A DNA stretch of 7,401 bases. It comes from Flavobacteriales bacterium. GTDB taxonomy: Bacteria > Bacteroidota > Bacteroidia > Flavobacteriales_D > Cryomorphaceae. This document shows positions 6,512-7,401 of this stretch, piece after piece; the first letter of the stretch is position 1, and every line of letters starts with the position of its first letter. The position numbers were made by a program, and so were the translations under genes. Where the stretch lies: assembly GCA_020200995.1 (NCBI GenBank), contig JAIVHQ010000001.1, forward strand, positions 17,415 to 24,815, written 5' to 3'. Under the pieces are notes generated by a model. That model worked only from the letters and a program-made list of their open reading frames with translations, did not search any database and had not been told where the DNA came from.

Positions 6512-6961
6512 TTGGGCGGCTGTGTAAGGGCCGTCGATGAAGTAGATCGCATCGCCCGGAAAGGCTTCCGCACCTTTGTAGATAATGTTATCCTTGATAT
6601 TGAACAACGCATCCAGTCGGAAATTGCTGTTCCCTTTGAAGATTAGCCCGTTTTCAAAAGTGTACCTGATCTCAGAAGTGTACATGGCAGTGCCTTCATA
6701 AACCTTGTTTTCCCGAAGGGTGTACACGATGTCGAATTCGGACCTCGAAGCGCCCTGCGTAATTACGTTTTTGGTGACCGTGTAAAAAGCGTCGTTCAGG
6801 TTGTAGCTGTAAGGCGGCATACATCGGTCGCCCTCGATGCGGAGCACGGGTGTGTCGTAATAGTGGCCGTTTCCCGCGTAGAAAAAAGTCTGTGCGCTTC
6901 CGCAAAAGGGAAGGCAGCAAATGAAAATCTGAAGTAGTAAACTAACGAGTGGTCTCACCAT
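6473..6961 (-). CDS. Secreted protein built of 20-residue repeats, unknown function
   Basis: 162 residues. Residues 1-23 form a signal peptide (MVRPLVSLLLQIF core, cleavage likely after GSA); the Cys at 20 lacks a proper lipobox, so export by signal peptidase I to periplasm or outside is more likely. The mature part carries repeats of exactly 20 residues beginning at D57, D77, E97, D117 and D137 (the last partial), with a weaker one at 37-56. Consensus: [DE]-[AI]-x-[YF]-[TN]-[ILVF]-x-x-[NG]-x-[IV]-x-x-G. The glycines fall at 70, 90, 110 and 130, and the aromatics at 60, 80, 100, 120 and 140. The pattern suggests two short beta strands with turns per repeat, i.e. a solenoid or closed beta assembly. 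A hydrophobic stretch ends the protein (149-162). ATG 6961 lies 22 bases after the methyltransferase stop. I do not recognise a named family with certainty. Confidence 0.8.
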   Translation of the reverse strand: MVRPLVSLLLQIFICCLPFCGSAQTFFYAGNGHYYDTPVLRIEGDRCMPPYSYNLNDAFYTVTKNVITQGASRSEFDIVYTLRENKVYEGTAMYTSEIRYTFENGLIFKGNSNFRLDALFNIKDNIIYKGAEAFPGDAIYFIDGPYTAAQLFAALLSLGLLM

Positions 6962-6962
6962 T

Positions 6963-6970
6963 CAAAGATA
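6963..6970 (-). promoter_or_regulatory. Possible Bacteroidota -7 element before the repeat-protein gene
   Basis: The minus strand reads TATCTTTG at 6970-6963, a match to TAnnTTTG, one base before the ATG at 6961. No TTTG lies 19-21 bases upstream, so the -33 half is weak. If used, the transcript would be leaderless or start inside the first codon; otherwise the gene would depend on read-through from the methyltransferase gene. Confidence 0.35.
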
Positions 6971-6983
6971 GCGCAATCGGCGA

Positions 6984-7401
6984 CTAAAACCTTTTTCGCC
7001 AAAAATGGCCCGAACCGTCGATGTCGATGATGTCTTCGGTGATGCCGTGTTTCACGCGGTAGTCGTGCACGGCTTTGCGGCAGGCCGGGATCACCCCGTA
7101 ATCGTCGACGATGAGAAATCCGCCCGGCGAGAGCTTTGGGTACAGGTGCTTGAGGCCATCCATGGTCGATTCGTACATGTCGCCGTCGAGGCGCACCACT
7201 GCGAGTTTGTCGATCGGGGCCTCAGGAAGGGTGTCTTTGAACCAGCCTTTGAGAAAGACCACCTGATCGTCGAGGAGGTCGAATCGGCGGAAATTTTCGC
7301 GTACGTCCTCTTCCGATACACGGAGCTGCTCAATGGTATAGAGGTCGTCGCCGGCGTCTTCGGGGTAGAGCTCTGTGTCGGGCTCGGGGAGGCCTTGGAA
7401 G
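6984..7401 (-). CDS. TylF/macrocin-type O-methyltransferase, C-terminal part, 5' partial
   Basis: 139 visible codons including the TAG at 6984-6986; the frame is open through the right edge, so the start lies beyond the window and the ATG/GTG codons near 7262 are internal. The visible part begins FQGLPEP, as in the TylF family after the DTF motif, and continues with WFKDTLPEAPIDKLAVVRLD. The hallmark DGDMYEST (two Asp at 7185-7187 and 7179-7181) and GGFLIVDDYG (Asp pair at 7101-7106) correspond to the divalent-metal-binding acidic residues known in this class I SAM-dependent family (TylF, MycF, NovP), which methylate sugar hydroxyls. The fold and family are clear; the substrate is not, and in Bacteroidota such genes often sit in polysaccharide or other glycan loci. 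The next gene on the same strand starts 22 bases downstream. Confidence 0.9.
   Translation of the reverse strand, partial: FQGLPEPDTELYPEDAGDDLYTIEQLRVSEEDVRENFRRFDLLDDQVVFLKGWFKDTLPEAPIDKLAVVRLDGDMYESTMDGLKHLYPKLSPGGFLIVDDYGVIPACRKAVHDYRVKHGITEDIIDIDGSGHFWRKRF

Overview
The window looks like a piece of a Bacteroidota chromosome (Flavobacteriales or a related order; the order is a guess). The evidence is the run ileS, dksA-like, lspA, a DksA-like protein with a degenerate zinc finger, an LspA with a large periplasmic insertion, a type-2 IleRS with a KMSKR loop, and two Bacteroidota-type -7 promoter elements (TAnnTTTG). Upstream sequences lack obvious Shine-Dalgarno motifs.

Layout. 1-1519 (+): nearly complete FeS-containing (6-4)-photolyase/cryptochrome, cut by the left window edge. 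1520-1996: no intact gene, but two gene remnants: a frameshifted DUF433 antitoxin-like gene (-) with a good Bacteroidota promoter, and a diverged 3' tail of a second photolyase gene (+). 1997-2356 (-): small conserved protein whose 5' end runs into ileS sequence. 2346-5409 (+): ileS with two lesions. The N-terminal part, including the HIGH-motif region, is absent at the junction with the minus-strand gene, and an out-of-frame deletion near 4673 removes roughly 55 codons of the anticodon-binding domain. 5422-5808 (+): DksA/TraR-family regulator. 5777-6511 (+): lspA, overlapping dksA. 6473-6961 (-): secreted protein made of exact 20-residue repeats, convergent with and overlapping lspA. 6984-7401 (-): C-terminal part of a TylF-family O-methyltransferase, cut by the right edge.

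How the genes fit together. ileS, dksA-like and lspA are tightly packed and read as one housekeeping operon (tRNA charging, transcription control, lipoprotein maturation). The two minus-strand genes at the right end may form a second unit. The left side is a patchwork of a photolyase gene, a broken antitoxin-like gene and a relic photolyase tail.

The main oddity is the concentration of damage between 1573 and 4680: one frameshift, one relic gene end, one truncation/fusion junction and one internal deletion, two of them in a normally essential gene. Either this is a real decayed and rearranged locus, which would require another IleRS in the genome, or the assembly is faulty here. The sequence alone cannot separate these. 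I did not find a convincing new defence or mobile system; the most novel intact element is the 20-residue-repeat secreted protein.
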